A stretch of 64,000 nucleotides of DNA from Sulfolobus sp. A20 (GTDB lineage Archaea > Thermoproteota > Thermoprotei_A > Sulfolobales > Sulfolobaceae): positions 1,736,001 to 1,800,000 of the forward strand of contig NZ_CP017006.1 in the NCBI RefSeq assembly GCF_001719125.1, given 5' to 3'. The notes beneath the pieces are model-generated. The model searched no databases, was not told the DNA's origin, and saw nothing but the letters and a program-made list of their open reading frames with translations. Made by a program: the position numbers and the translations under genes. Below, piece after piece: positions 9,421-16,611 of this stretch. The first letter of the stretch is position 1. Every line of letters begins with the position of its first letter.

Positions 9421-9593
9421 TGTTAGAGAGCTATAAAACATTATTAGCTATAGGTTATACATTACTACTCTTAGATCTGTTTTCAATAATAATCTATAGG
9501 GGGGCACAAGTTCTTTTCCCACAACTAGTAGTCCTAATATTATCAATCTTCTTAATAGTATATGCTATTGTTCAGATAAAACACTCAAAATAG
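9417..9593 (+). CDS. Small two-helix membrane protein coupled to the permease gene
   Basis: 58 residues starting at an ATG that overlaps the permease stop (ATGA), with a second ATG directly after. It has two predicted membrane helices (about residues 9-24 and 31-51) joined by a short loop with Arg, and a basic C terminus (IKHSK). No family is recognised. The overlap suggests it is a real part of the transporter operon, perhaps a small accessory subunit (inference). Its last 29 bases overlap the tail of the convergent gene ending at 9565. Confidence 0.6.
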   Translation: MMLESYKTLLAIGYTLLLLDLFSIIIYRGAQVLFPQLVVLILSIFLIVYAIVQIKHSK

Positions 9594-10089
9594 CATTTTT
9601 AAACCTATTATCAGTATTAAAAAGATAGTTATATACCACATCTTCTTTACCATTAAAATTTATACTAGAATTAATAAAATGTATTTTAGAATATACTAGT
9701 TCAATATTCTTATTATTACTTAATTTACTTAGAACCATTTTGTATGCTAACTCGTATATTCTGAGAATAGAAGATAAGGTAATCTCCTTCTCCTGCTTTC
9801 TTAAATAATAACCTGGATTATAGAAAATAGATAAAATGGTATCAATACCGTCAATATTTCTTCTATTTCCCTCCATATTATTTAAATCATTATATCCTTC
9901 CTCCATTAGCTCTTTTACCTTTGGTATAGGAATAGGCTCCAATGGTTTTTCAACCATTGCATTCTCTAATACTACATCACGCCTTATCAGTAAAATTCTC
10001 TCATAACTCCTAGTTAGTTTATCTATGAAATAGGCATCTATAAATAAATCGTCACTTACCCTATAGAAAGGAGTAGCTACACTCTTCAT
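9565..10089 (-). CDS. Hypothetical protein, 174 aa
   Basis: No family recognised. It is a soluble, charged protein without signal or membrane segments. It opens with a beta-like stretch (residues 1-40) and has helical sequence from about residue 50 on. It starts 4 bases inside the end of the upstream membrane-protein gene, so the pair is co-transcribed. One Pro-rich stretch, EKPLEPIPIPKVKE, lies near residue 46. Confidence 0.65.
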   Translation of the reverse strand: MKSVATPFYRVSDDLFIDAYFIDKLTRSYERILLIRRDVVLENAMVEKPLEPIPIPKVKELMEEGYNDLNNMEGNRRNIDGIDTILSIFYNPGYYLRKQEKEITLSSILRIYELAYKMVLSKLSNNKNIELVYSKIHFINSSINFNGKEDVVYNYLFNTDNRFKNAILSVLSEQ

Positions 10090-10571
10090 CTCTTCTTCAC
10101 CCTCCTTACGCTTTTACTTAAAGATCTGTAGTACCCAAATGTAAATAAGCTAATAATGATAAATAATGCAGATATCAGATATCCAATTCCCTCAAACCAA
10201 GTATTAATTACCAAAATTTCCAGCGAGACTTTAGTTAAGTTAGTATACGGGAGAGTTCTAAATTGAATATATAGATTACCATTTATGTGAGACAAAAACG
10301 ATATTCTAAACGAAGTAACTGAGTTAGCCAACGGTACTATTTCCGGGCTTATTATGTAAATGTCAACTGGATTAGTAGAATTTCCCTTTATTATTATTGT
10401 ATCCCCTGCTTTAGTAAAAATGGAATATGAGCGAGCACTAGCTTCTGATAATGAGATATAACTAGATACTTTACTAGTTATAGCTGAAGTATATAGATAC
10501 GTAAACAAGGTTAAACCTATACCTAGTAACAGAAACACGAGAAAAATCATGAAAACTGTCCTTCTCTTCAC
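10086..10571 (-). CDS. Hypothetical membrane protein with extracellular domain, 161 aa
   Basis: Two membrane helices (about residues 7-29 and 128-149) enclose a roughly 95-residue external domain rich in beta-like and Ser/Thr/Asn residues. A basic tail (SLSKSVRRVKKR) should stay in the cytoplasm. No family is recognised. It forms a two-gene unit with the soluble protein that overlaps its stop codon. Nothing links it firmly to the ABC transporter beside it. Confidence 0.65.
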   Translation of the reverse strand: MKRRTVFMIFLVFLLLGIGLTLFTYLYTSAITSKVSSYISLSEASARSYSIFTKAGDTIIIKGNSTNPVDIYIISPEIVPLANSVTSFRISFLSHINGNLYIQFRTLPYTNLTKVSLEILVINTWFEGIGYLISALFIIISLFTFGYYRSLSKSVRRVKKR

Positions 10572-10760
10572 ATAACTATTTGTGGTTACTTGCCTAAAAA
10601 TTCTTTATCCAAATTAATAGGCAAATACTTCTAAAGAACGTAAAAATTATTATCAGATTGATTTTCACATCAAAAATTCAAAATGAACTTTATGTTGAGC
10701 TATGACAACTATTAATAGATAAAGAGAACACTTAAAATAAAGAATGATTAGCATTTATGT

Positions 10761-11960
10761 ATGACGAAGATATCTGAAATCGAGGCTTATATTATAGGAA
10801 GAGAAGTTACTAGTGCCCAATGGGCTTCATTAATGGTATTAGTAAAACTCACTACTACCGACGGAAGAGTTGGCTGGGGAGAGACTGTAAGTGCTTTAAG
10901 AGCTGAAGCTGTTTCAAGCTTCGTGAAGAAAATAAATAAGGTGCTTAAAGGTAAAGATGTTTTTGATATCGAGAAAAACAGATTCGAGTGGTATAAACAC
11001 GACTTTAATCATACCATTTCTCTTGAGTCTGTTACTGCTTTGAGTGCTGTTGATATTGCTTCTTGGGATGTTATTGGTAGGGAGTTTGGTTCTCCTATTT
11101 ATAAGTTGTTTGGTGGTTTGTTTAGGGATAAGGTTCAAGTTTACGCTAATGGTTGGTATGAGAATTGTGTTACTCCAGATGATTTTTATAATAGGGCTAA
11201 GGAAGTGGTTAAGATGGGTTATAGGGCTTTAAAATTTGACCCCTTTGGAGACTACTTCGACAATATTGATGAGAAAGGTTTAAGGGAAGCTGAGGAGAGG
11301 GTAAAAGCAGTGAGGGATGCAGTAGGAGAAGAGGTAGAAATACTAATAGAACACCACGGAAGATTCAACGCAAACTCAGCAATAAAAATAGCAAAAAGAC
11401 TAGAAAAATACAACCCAGGGTTCATGGAAGAACCAGTACACCCAGAAGACATACAAGGACTAAAAAAATACAGAAAAAACACAAACCTAAAAATAGCACT
11501 AGGAGAAAGAATAATAAATAAGCATCAAGCCTTAATATTCTTAAAAGAAGAGCTGGTAGATTACCTTCAGATTGACCTATATAGAATTGGTGGAATTACT
11601 GAGGCTAAGAAAGTTGTAGGAGTAGCTGAAATTTTCGACGTTCAGATGGCTTTTCATAACGCACAAGGACCTATATTAAATGCAGCAACACTTCAACTAG
11701 ACGCATCAATACCTAATCTGTACATTCAGGAGTCGTTTTATGACTGGTTTCCTAAGTGGAAAAGGGAGCTAATCTTTGATGGTACTCCAATAAAGGATGG
11801 ATATGCTATTGTACCTAATAAGCCTGGAATAGGTGTAGATGTAAATGAGAAATTAGTAGAGGAGCTAAAGGTTAAAGGGGAAGAGTACTTTAACCCAAAT
11901 GAGCCTGTTTGGGTAGTTAAGGGAACGTGGAGAGGATTCTCAAAGGATTCTATAACATAG
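10761..11960 (+). CDS. Sugar-acid dehydratase, enolase superfamily (D-xylonate/D-gluconate dehydratase type)
   Basis: 399 residues, the length of Sulfolobus gluconate dehydratase and its paralogues. The N-terminal capping domain (1-125) is followed by a TIM barrel. The active-site region carries KFDPFG (near 155), IEHHGRFN (near 195), EEPVHPED (near 220), ALGER (near 248) and FHNAQG (near 298), and the end matches the family ('EEPVWVVKGTW'-like). It would dehydrate a sugar acid to the 2-keto-3-deoxy acid in non-phosphorylating pentose or Entner-Doudoroff breakdown. Which sugar acid is used cannot be read; D-xylonate is my preferred guess for this paralogue. Codon use is strikingly patchy: codons in 11016-11228 end almost only in T or G, and none in 11319-11516 ends in T. 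No SD site is seen at the start. Confidence 0.88.
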   Translation: MTKISEIEAYIIGREVTSAQWASLMVLVKLTTTDGRVGWGETVSALRAEAVSSFVKKINKVLKGKDVFDIEKNRFEWYKHDFNHTISLESVTALSAVDIASWDVIGREFGSPIYKLFGGLFRDKVQVYANGWYENCVTPDDFYNRAKEVVKMGYRALKFDPFGDYFDNIDEKGLREAEERVKAVRDAVGEEVEILIEHHGRFNANSAIKIAKRLEKYNPGFMEEPVHPEDIQGLKKYRKNTNLKIALGERIINKHQALIFLKEELVDYLQIDLYRIGGITEAKKVVGVAEIFDVQMAFHNAQGPILNAATLQLDASIPNLYIQESFYDWFPKWKRELIFDGTPIKDGYAIVPNKPGIGVDVNEKLVEELKVKGEEYFNPNEPVWVVKGTWRGFSKDSIT

Positions 11961-12342
11961 ACGTTAAACAATTTCTTTTATAAGCGTGTATTTTATAAAA
12001 ACTTTTTATTTCATTTCATGATTTATATTTAAATTCAATAATAAGGGAGAAATCAAGGAGAATTTACCGATAATTTTTTAGGGCGTTAAAAAGTGAAAAT
12101 ATAATACAACGATAAAATAAAAAATTTTTAAAGATAACTGGAAAACAAGTGTGAACAACCGCTACTCTAACCTAATAGATCGCGTGTTCGACGTGGAAAA
12201 CTTATGTTAGGACATGCTAAGTGAGCAAGATATTTTGCTCCTCAAATAAATAGCTATAAATTAGATGATTGCATCATATTATTGTCATATACACACTTAT
12301 CAGAAAAAATTTATATAAAAGACTTAAATCACATTACCTACA
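11961..12342. other. Intergenic region without a recognisable gene
   Basis: AT-rich, with stops in all frames. I see no IS ends, tRNA or clear hairpin. A short T-rich stretch after 11961 could end the dehydratase transcript. The only strong signal is a TATA box at its right end, listed with the next feature. Confidence 0.5.
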
Positions 12343-12470
12343 GTGGTTGAAGAGAAGCAGAATTTTATTCAACTAATGGAATTAACACAGTAGTTGATGG
12401 GAAAAACATGAATAACATTATGGCAAATTGTGTATATGACGAAGATCGACTATTTGACGATAACAAATAA
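12310..12470 (+). pseudogene. Possible decayed small gene with an intact promoter
   Basis: A good TATA box (tttatataaa, 12310-12319) is followed 24-28 bases later by a GTG (12343), ideal leaderless spacing. From the GTG only 16 codons are open. In the next frame 39 codons are open (12351-12470) with protein-like composition ('NTVVDGKNMNNIM', 'YDEDRLFDDNK'). A single frameshift near 12353 would join them to about 42 codons. No family is recognised. It could instead be a small RNA promoter or chance. Confidence 0.3.
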
Positions 12471-12497
12471 ATTAATGAAAAAAGATTATATTCACAG

Positions 12498-13061
12498 ATG
12501 ATAAGCCTGATTAAAGATAAGAAGTTATCCCTTAAACCTCTAATATTACCAATGATACTACTCGTAATCGCCTTTAATCCCTATGTTGAAAGTTTAGAAT
12601 TTAAGAGCCCAGCAATTTACATGATTTCACATTACTTAGTGTATTTTTCAGGGATTTATATAGGTTATAACTATTTCAGAGGAGGTATACCTAGCCTTAT
12701 TATAGGACTAATACCCGCTATAATATGGCATGTCCCATATTTCTTTTCTTTAGGAGCCGCTTTCATACTTTATAGGGCTGTTTTAGAAATAACATTGTTT
12801 CTAGGTGGACTTTTAGCTGGTTCTTCTATTAGATACATAAGGTTCTCACTAAGGATTTCACTATTTGCCCTCTGGATGTTAGGAGATAGTGCTCTAGCTA
12901 TAATATTCATAGTTTCTGATCCTATATACTCTAACGCAGAGTATAGCTTCTCTCCTTATCCACCGTCATCTTTGCCTTTAGCAGGAATTGCTATGTTTAT
13001 CGCTATGAATGTATTCCTTGCGTATGTTTTGTCTAAATATATAAAAAGTTTAGTAGGGTAA
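12498..13061 (+). CDS. Hypothetical polytopic membrane protein, 187 aa
   Basis: About five or six membrane helices (roughly residues 15-30, 45-62, 68-85, 88-108, 118-140 and 160-180) with short basic loops. No family is recognised. It runs convergently toward the sox-linked membrane proteins at 13085, from which it is only 23 bases away. No SD site is visible. The ATG at 12498 is the first of the frame. Confidence 0.65.
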   Translation: MISLIKDKKLSLKPLILPMILLVIAFNPYVESLEFKSPAIYMISHYLVYFSGIYIGYNYFRGGIPSLIIGLIPAIIWHVPYFFSLGAAFILYRAVLEITLFLGGLLAGSSIRYIRFSLRISLFALWMLGDSALAIIFIVSDPIYSNAEYSFSPYPPSSLPLAGIAMFIAMNVFLAYVLSKYIKSLVG

Positions 13062-13084
13062 AAAATAAAACTTCACTTTAGAAT

Positions 13085-13486
13085 TTATATCGCATAAAAT
13101 AGTATAGATGAAGTGCAGAATAATGAGCCAAAGAAGCCCAATGCCATTAGATATGAATAGTCCGGATCCAGAGTGCCATAAAATGCTAAACCACCCGCTG
13201 CAGCAATTCCTATGAATATCATGTTTAGAATTGAAAGCAAGTAAACACTTTTCATACCTTCTCTTACACCTTGAGCTAAAATTGCGACTCCAAAAAATGC
13301 TACAAGCATAGCCATAACTATATGGCTGGATAATATTAGAGCTTCAGAGTATTGATTCAATGGAAACTTATCATAAAATAATGTAGAAAGGCCAGCAAAG
13401 AACAATCCGCTCAATAGCACAGTTTCAACTAGAGAAATATATAGCATTAACCTGCTTGGTCTTATTCTAGCTTGAGTAACTGCCAT
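13085..13486 (-). CDS. Four-helix membrane protein, paralogue of its neighbour, downstream of soxL
   Basis: 133 residues from the ATG at 13486, which has a GGAGGGGAG ribosome site. An in-frame TTG at 13510 is less likely. Four membrane helices are visible with few polar loops. Layout and several positions ('LSILNMIF..AAGGLAFYG') parallel the preceding gene product ('ISFLNVLSVLF..AGSFYFGG'), so the two probably arose by tandem duplication. It is the third gene after soxL in one operon. The function is unknown; a structural or quinone-related role beside the Rieske protein is only inferred from position. Confidence 0.75.
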   Translation of the reverse strand: MAVTQARIRPSRLMLYISLVETVLLSGLFFAGLSTLFYDKFPLNQYSEALILSSHIVMAMLVAFFGVAILAQGVREGMKSVYLLSILNMIFIGIAAAGGLAFYGTLDPDYSYLMALGFFGSLFCTSSILFYAI

Positions 13487-13487
13487 C

Positions 13488-13922
13488 TTACTCTCCCCTC
13501 CTAATTGCATATATAATACATCCAGACGCAGTAATAAGTACTAAGACAAATCCCATACCCATTTCCAGTAAATATGATATATCAATTATTCCTCCAAAAT
13601 AAAACGATCCTGCAAAGGCTGCAAATAATACTGACAAAACGTTAAGGAAGGAAATTATGATTATCCCCCTATCCTTATACCTCACAGCAGCTGCTAATAA
13701 TCCTAAGCTTAGTAAAGCAACTAGTATAGCTCCGTATAAATGCATAATAAGAGGAACTCCTTCTAAAGGTAAGTTATATACTGCCATCAACATCCCTCCT
13801 GCATATAAAAAAAGAAGGACTAGTATTTGAGCAGATGCAATAGCTGGGATATAATTCATCTTTGACATAAGCTTTGCCATTTCGTTATATTTTTGATAAA
13901 TAGTATCTATGGGGGATGCCAT
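13488..13922 (-). CDS. Four-helix membrane protein following soxL
   Basis: 144 residues from the ATG at 13922, which has GTGA five bases upstream. A GTG at 13931 overlapping the soxL stop is the alternative. Four membrane helices lie at about residues 27-47, 57-77, 87-108 and 115-138. It is similar in layout to the next gene. It contains no obvious haem-ligand histidine pair and only one membrane histidine (near residue 62). It is co-transcribed with soxL. Confidence 0.75.
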   Translation of the reverse strand: MASPIDTIYQKYNEMAKLMSKMNYIPAIASAQILVLLFLYAGGMLMAVYNLPLEGVPLIMHLYGAILVALLSLGLLAAAVRYKDRGIIIISFLNVLSVLFAAFAGSFYFGGIIDISYLLEMGMGFVLVLITASGCIIYAIRRGE

Positions 13923-13927
13923 AAAGA

Positions 13928-14998
13928 TCACTCAAACGTATTTCCATCATCCTCAAGCTTCGTGTAGCAGTTTGATGGAGTTTGATTAGAGCTTAAAAGC
14001 ATTTTTGGACATCCAGTGCTTTCATCGTAAGATGATAGATAAGCATAACCTTGCAAATCGCTAGAATGTCCTAGAATTGGAGGTGCTTTAAGATTCATTC
14101 CAACTGCATAGAGGAAATCAGTATTAGAGTCCCAGTACAACTGCACGTAAGGTAATGGCCTAACAGTAGGTCCGGTTAATACAGATGCTCCATGATAAGG
14201 ATCATAAGTAGATCCATGGCAGTCACAATGTATAATAGCGGGTGCATTTGCCTGCTGAGCTGCTTGCAATGCAACTGAAGGTATATAATTGGGAGTAGGT
14301 AATCCAACCTTCATATATTTGGGCGGGTAGAAGTGAATTTCCGGTGGAGTACATCCTAAATGCTGACATATTGCTGAGTACGCGACTATTGACTTATGAG
14401 GTCCTACTCCTCCTGGAAATGTGTAAGTTTCACCATTTTCTGGAATGGTAACTGTAGTTGGGGGAATTTCAATTGGATTGTCATTTTCATCACCTAAGTT
14501 TAAGAGGAAGGTTATATCACCCTCCATCGGGTATTGGAATAATAGTATTTCAGGATTATTGACTGGAACTTGAGAAGCCTTTATAGGTTGCCCATCAGAA
14601 TCCACTATAATTATCCAAGGAAACTTGCTTAATGATATTTGAGGCTGATTTAAATAAGAAATTACAGGTATTGCGCTTAGAACAGCCGCAGCACCTATCC
14701 CAATTAAAATACCCTTCAAGAAAGCCCTCCTACTAGGATCTAAAGGACCAACGTTCTTCTCTGCATAATTAAATAAATAGTCCCTACCCTTCTTCACAAA
14801 CTCCTTTTCATCAAACCTGGTCTTAGGGTTTCTCATTTTCCTTATAAGCTTCATTGAGAATATTAAGTCATCACGCTTGATTATTGGAATTCCCTTAGCC
14901 GTAATTCTCACCAATCCATATTTCGCTCTAATCCTTAAAAATTTTATTTTAAAAGTTTCATTGTCATATTTGAATAATAAATATCTTACGGCTTGCAA
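13928..14998 (-). CDS. soxL: Rieske iron-sulfur protein SoxL-like
   Basis: 356 residues from a TTG; no in-frame ATG lies upstream before a stop. Internal ATGs at codons 49 and 55 are possible starts. A Tat-type signal (SRRAFLKG, 89-96) with a hydrophobic segment anchors the C-terminal domain outside the cell. The 2Fe-2S ligands are Cys211-x-His213 and Cys258-xx-His261, with Cys216 and Cys260 able to form the stabilising disulfide. The two motifs are separated by an unusually long 41-residue insert. It transfers electrons from quinol to the terminal oxidase. It is divergent from soxA across 1.1 kb. The 88-residue cytoplasmic N-terminal extension is longer than in typical Rieske proteins. Confidence 0.88.
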   Translation of the reverse strand: MQAVRYLLFKYDNETFKIKFLRIRAKYGLVRITAKGIPIIKRDDLIFSMKLIRKMRNPKTRFDEKEFVKKGRDYLFNYAEKNVGPLDPSRRAFLKGILIGIGAAAVLSAIPVISYLNQPQISLSKFPWIIIVDSDGQPIKASQVPVNNPEILLFQYPMEGDITFLLNLGDENDNPIEIPPTTVTIPENGETYTFPGGVGPHKSIVAYSAICQHLGCTPPEIHFYPPKYMKVGLPTPNYIPSVALQAAQQANAPAIIHCDCHGSTYDPYHGASVLTGPTVRPLPYVQLYWDSNTDFLYAVGMNLKAPPILGHSSDLQGYAYLSSYDESTGCPKMLLSSNQTPSNCYTKLEDDGNTFE

Positions 14999-15001
14999 TG
15001 A

Positions 15002-15028
15002 ATCAATTAAGTGATTGTCTTAATTGAT
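15002..15028. promoter_or_regulatory. Perfect 10-bp inverted repeat at the soxL start
   Basis: Arms 15002-15011 and 15019-15028 (ATCAATTAAG / CTTAATTGAT) flank a 7-base loop, ending four bases before the TTG of soxL. It could be an operator or an mRNA hairpin over the start region. Confidence 0.45.
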
Positions 15029-16060
15029 GGCATAGACATGAAACTCAATTTTAATAATACAAGCAATAGGTCTATGGTTAATATGGAAAATTTTCCAACA
15101 TTGTTATAACAATTTGTAACTAAAAACTAAATAAATATGAAAGATGTTAAATTTACAATATATCCTAAACAGATCGTATCTAATAGTGTAGCCGTCGTAA
15201 AAGTTGTTAGGTACGAGAGTTATATTATTGTACATCCTCTATTAATTTTTTATTGTGCCTAATAGGTAAAATGTTACTAAATAAAGTCCTCATAAGGGTT
15301 AGTAAATTTGTTAAACTTATTCATTCGCTTAATTATCGAGTATCAGAGAAACCTTATAGATTTACAATGGTAAATGCCATATTTAAACGTCGTAGTCTCA
15401 TTTAAATGAATATTTATTAATATCAGACCTTAATGCTCTTATTTAATCATACTGCAGTTAATAAGCTTTAGATTAATATTGCGTAGTTAAACTATTTTTT
15501 ATTAGTACTTAAATAGTCATTCAATCTTCTTCAGTCTCTAAAGGTGTTATTGAACGATGATAGTCAGCTAAATTAATAATTGGTATAACGCGTTTATTTT
15601 TTATTTATTATGAATATGAAAATAAATAAACAAATAAATATATATAAGCACTGACCTTTTCTTGTCCAACTTTAAAATATTAACTAAATAAATACGTTAA
15701 TTTATTTTTCTACATTAAATCTATAAAACCAACATAATGGTTTTCTAGTTTAGTCAGTGTGTGGACAACAATTTCGTCCAACTGTAAAATTTTTTTACTT
15801 GTGCAAGAGTCTATTTTGGAAGAATATTTTCAGCCATCTTGCTATTGTGTTTCTCGTTGAGTTAGGTGAGTGCTAGGAAATCAAACTCATTCAACTACTC
15901 GTCCCAATAAATAAGTCGCCTCACACAAAATACTTTTCGATAATAAAGAAAATTCAATTCATATCAACCAAATTGTTGCCCGCACACAAGTTAGTTTTCC
16001 GAATTTTTTAATTACTAAGCTCAAGAAATGTGTCATAATGTAATTGTTTAAAAATAAAGA
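15029..16060. other. Long non-coding gap between soxL and soxABCD
   Basis: About 1 kb of AT-rich DNA with stops in all frames and no recognisable gene or IS remnant. It holds an imperfect direct repeat (15664-15681 and 15775-15792, 16 of 18 bases matching around 'gtccaact') and several AT palindromes. It may carry regulatory sites for the divergent sox operons or an unrecognised small RNA. Confidence 0.45.
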
Positions 16061-16068
16061 TTTATAAA
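16061..16068 (+). promoter_or_regulatory. soxABCD promoter TATA box
   Basis: tttataaa, about 30 bases before the soxA start. The predicted transcript start near 16090 leaves a very short leader holding GGTGA. Confidence 0.6.
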
Positions 16069-16095
16069 CCCTAACATTGATGTATACTTAAGGTG

Positions 16096-16611
16096 ATGTT
16101 TTTGGATATTAAAGAACATGCTGAAGAAGCGTGGTTTATAGTTATGTTAATTTTGGTAGCAGTATTCTTTAGTTGGAACGTCTACTATATTCTAACTGGA
16201 AAGAGTTTCAGTTTAAGATATGGTTTACCTTGTTTTACGGGATTACCAAAACAAGCTCAAGAAGCAGTAAAGTATTTCGATTCTCACCCACCACCCCCAG
16301 GGCAGTACTCTGAAGTAATAAATGGTATGTTAATAGTAAATCTAACGGCAACTCAGTATAACTGGACACCCAGTGTGATAATTGCCAATGAAAGTGAACC
16401 AGTTATTTTAATAATTAACTCTCCCCAAGTAGACACTGGGTTTTATTTAAGGTTGCCGAATGGAATAATAAATGTGAATAACGTTCCCGGGATAACGAGT
16501 TATGTATATTTTGTAACCCCTAATCAACCCGGCAATTACACATGGAGAAATGCTGAATATGATGGATATGCCTCTTCATATATGACTGGAACTCTGGAGG
16601 TGGTACCATGA
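16096..16611 (+). CDS. soxA: Quinol oxidase subunit II (SoxA-like)
   Basis: 171 residues. One N-terminal membrane helix (about 15-35) is followed by an external cupredoxin domain. The region where cytochrome c oxidases bind CuA is present as a fold but without the ligands. 'DTGFYLRL' stands where DxxHSF is usual and 'NAEYDGYASSYMTG' where the two-Cys/His/Met loop belongs. So it is a quinol oxidase subunit. GGTGATG at the start makes ATG 16096 or GTG 16093 possible. Its stop overlaps the soxB ATG by four bases. Confidence 0.9.
   Translation: MFLDIKEHAEEAWFIVMLILVAVFFSWNVYYILTGKSFSLRYGLPCFTGLPKQAQEAVKYFDSHPPPPGQYSEVINGMLIVNLTATQYNWTPSVIIANESEPVILIINSPQVDTGFYLRLPNGIINVNNVPGITSYVYFVTPNQPGNYTWRNAEYDGYASSYMTGTLEVVP

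Noticed and set aside
12436-12446. ATGACGAAGAT, also found at the start of the dehydratase gene (10761)
   Set aside because: Only 11 bases match and flanks do not; chance is enough for a repeat this short.
15651-15768. CACTGAC / GTCAGTG and TTGTCC / GGACAA complementary words in the sox gap
   Set aside because: Their order would make a pseudoknot with long AT-rich loops; arms of 6-7 bases in AT-rich DNA are weak evidence.
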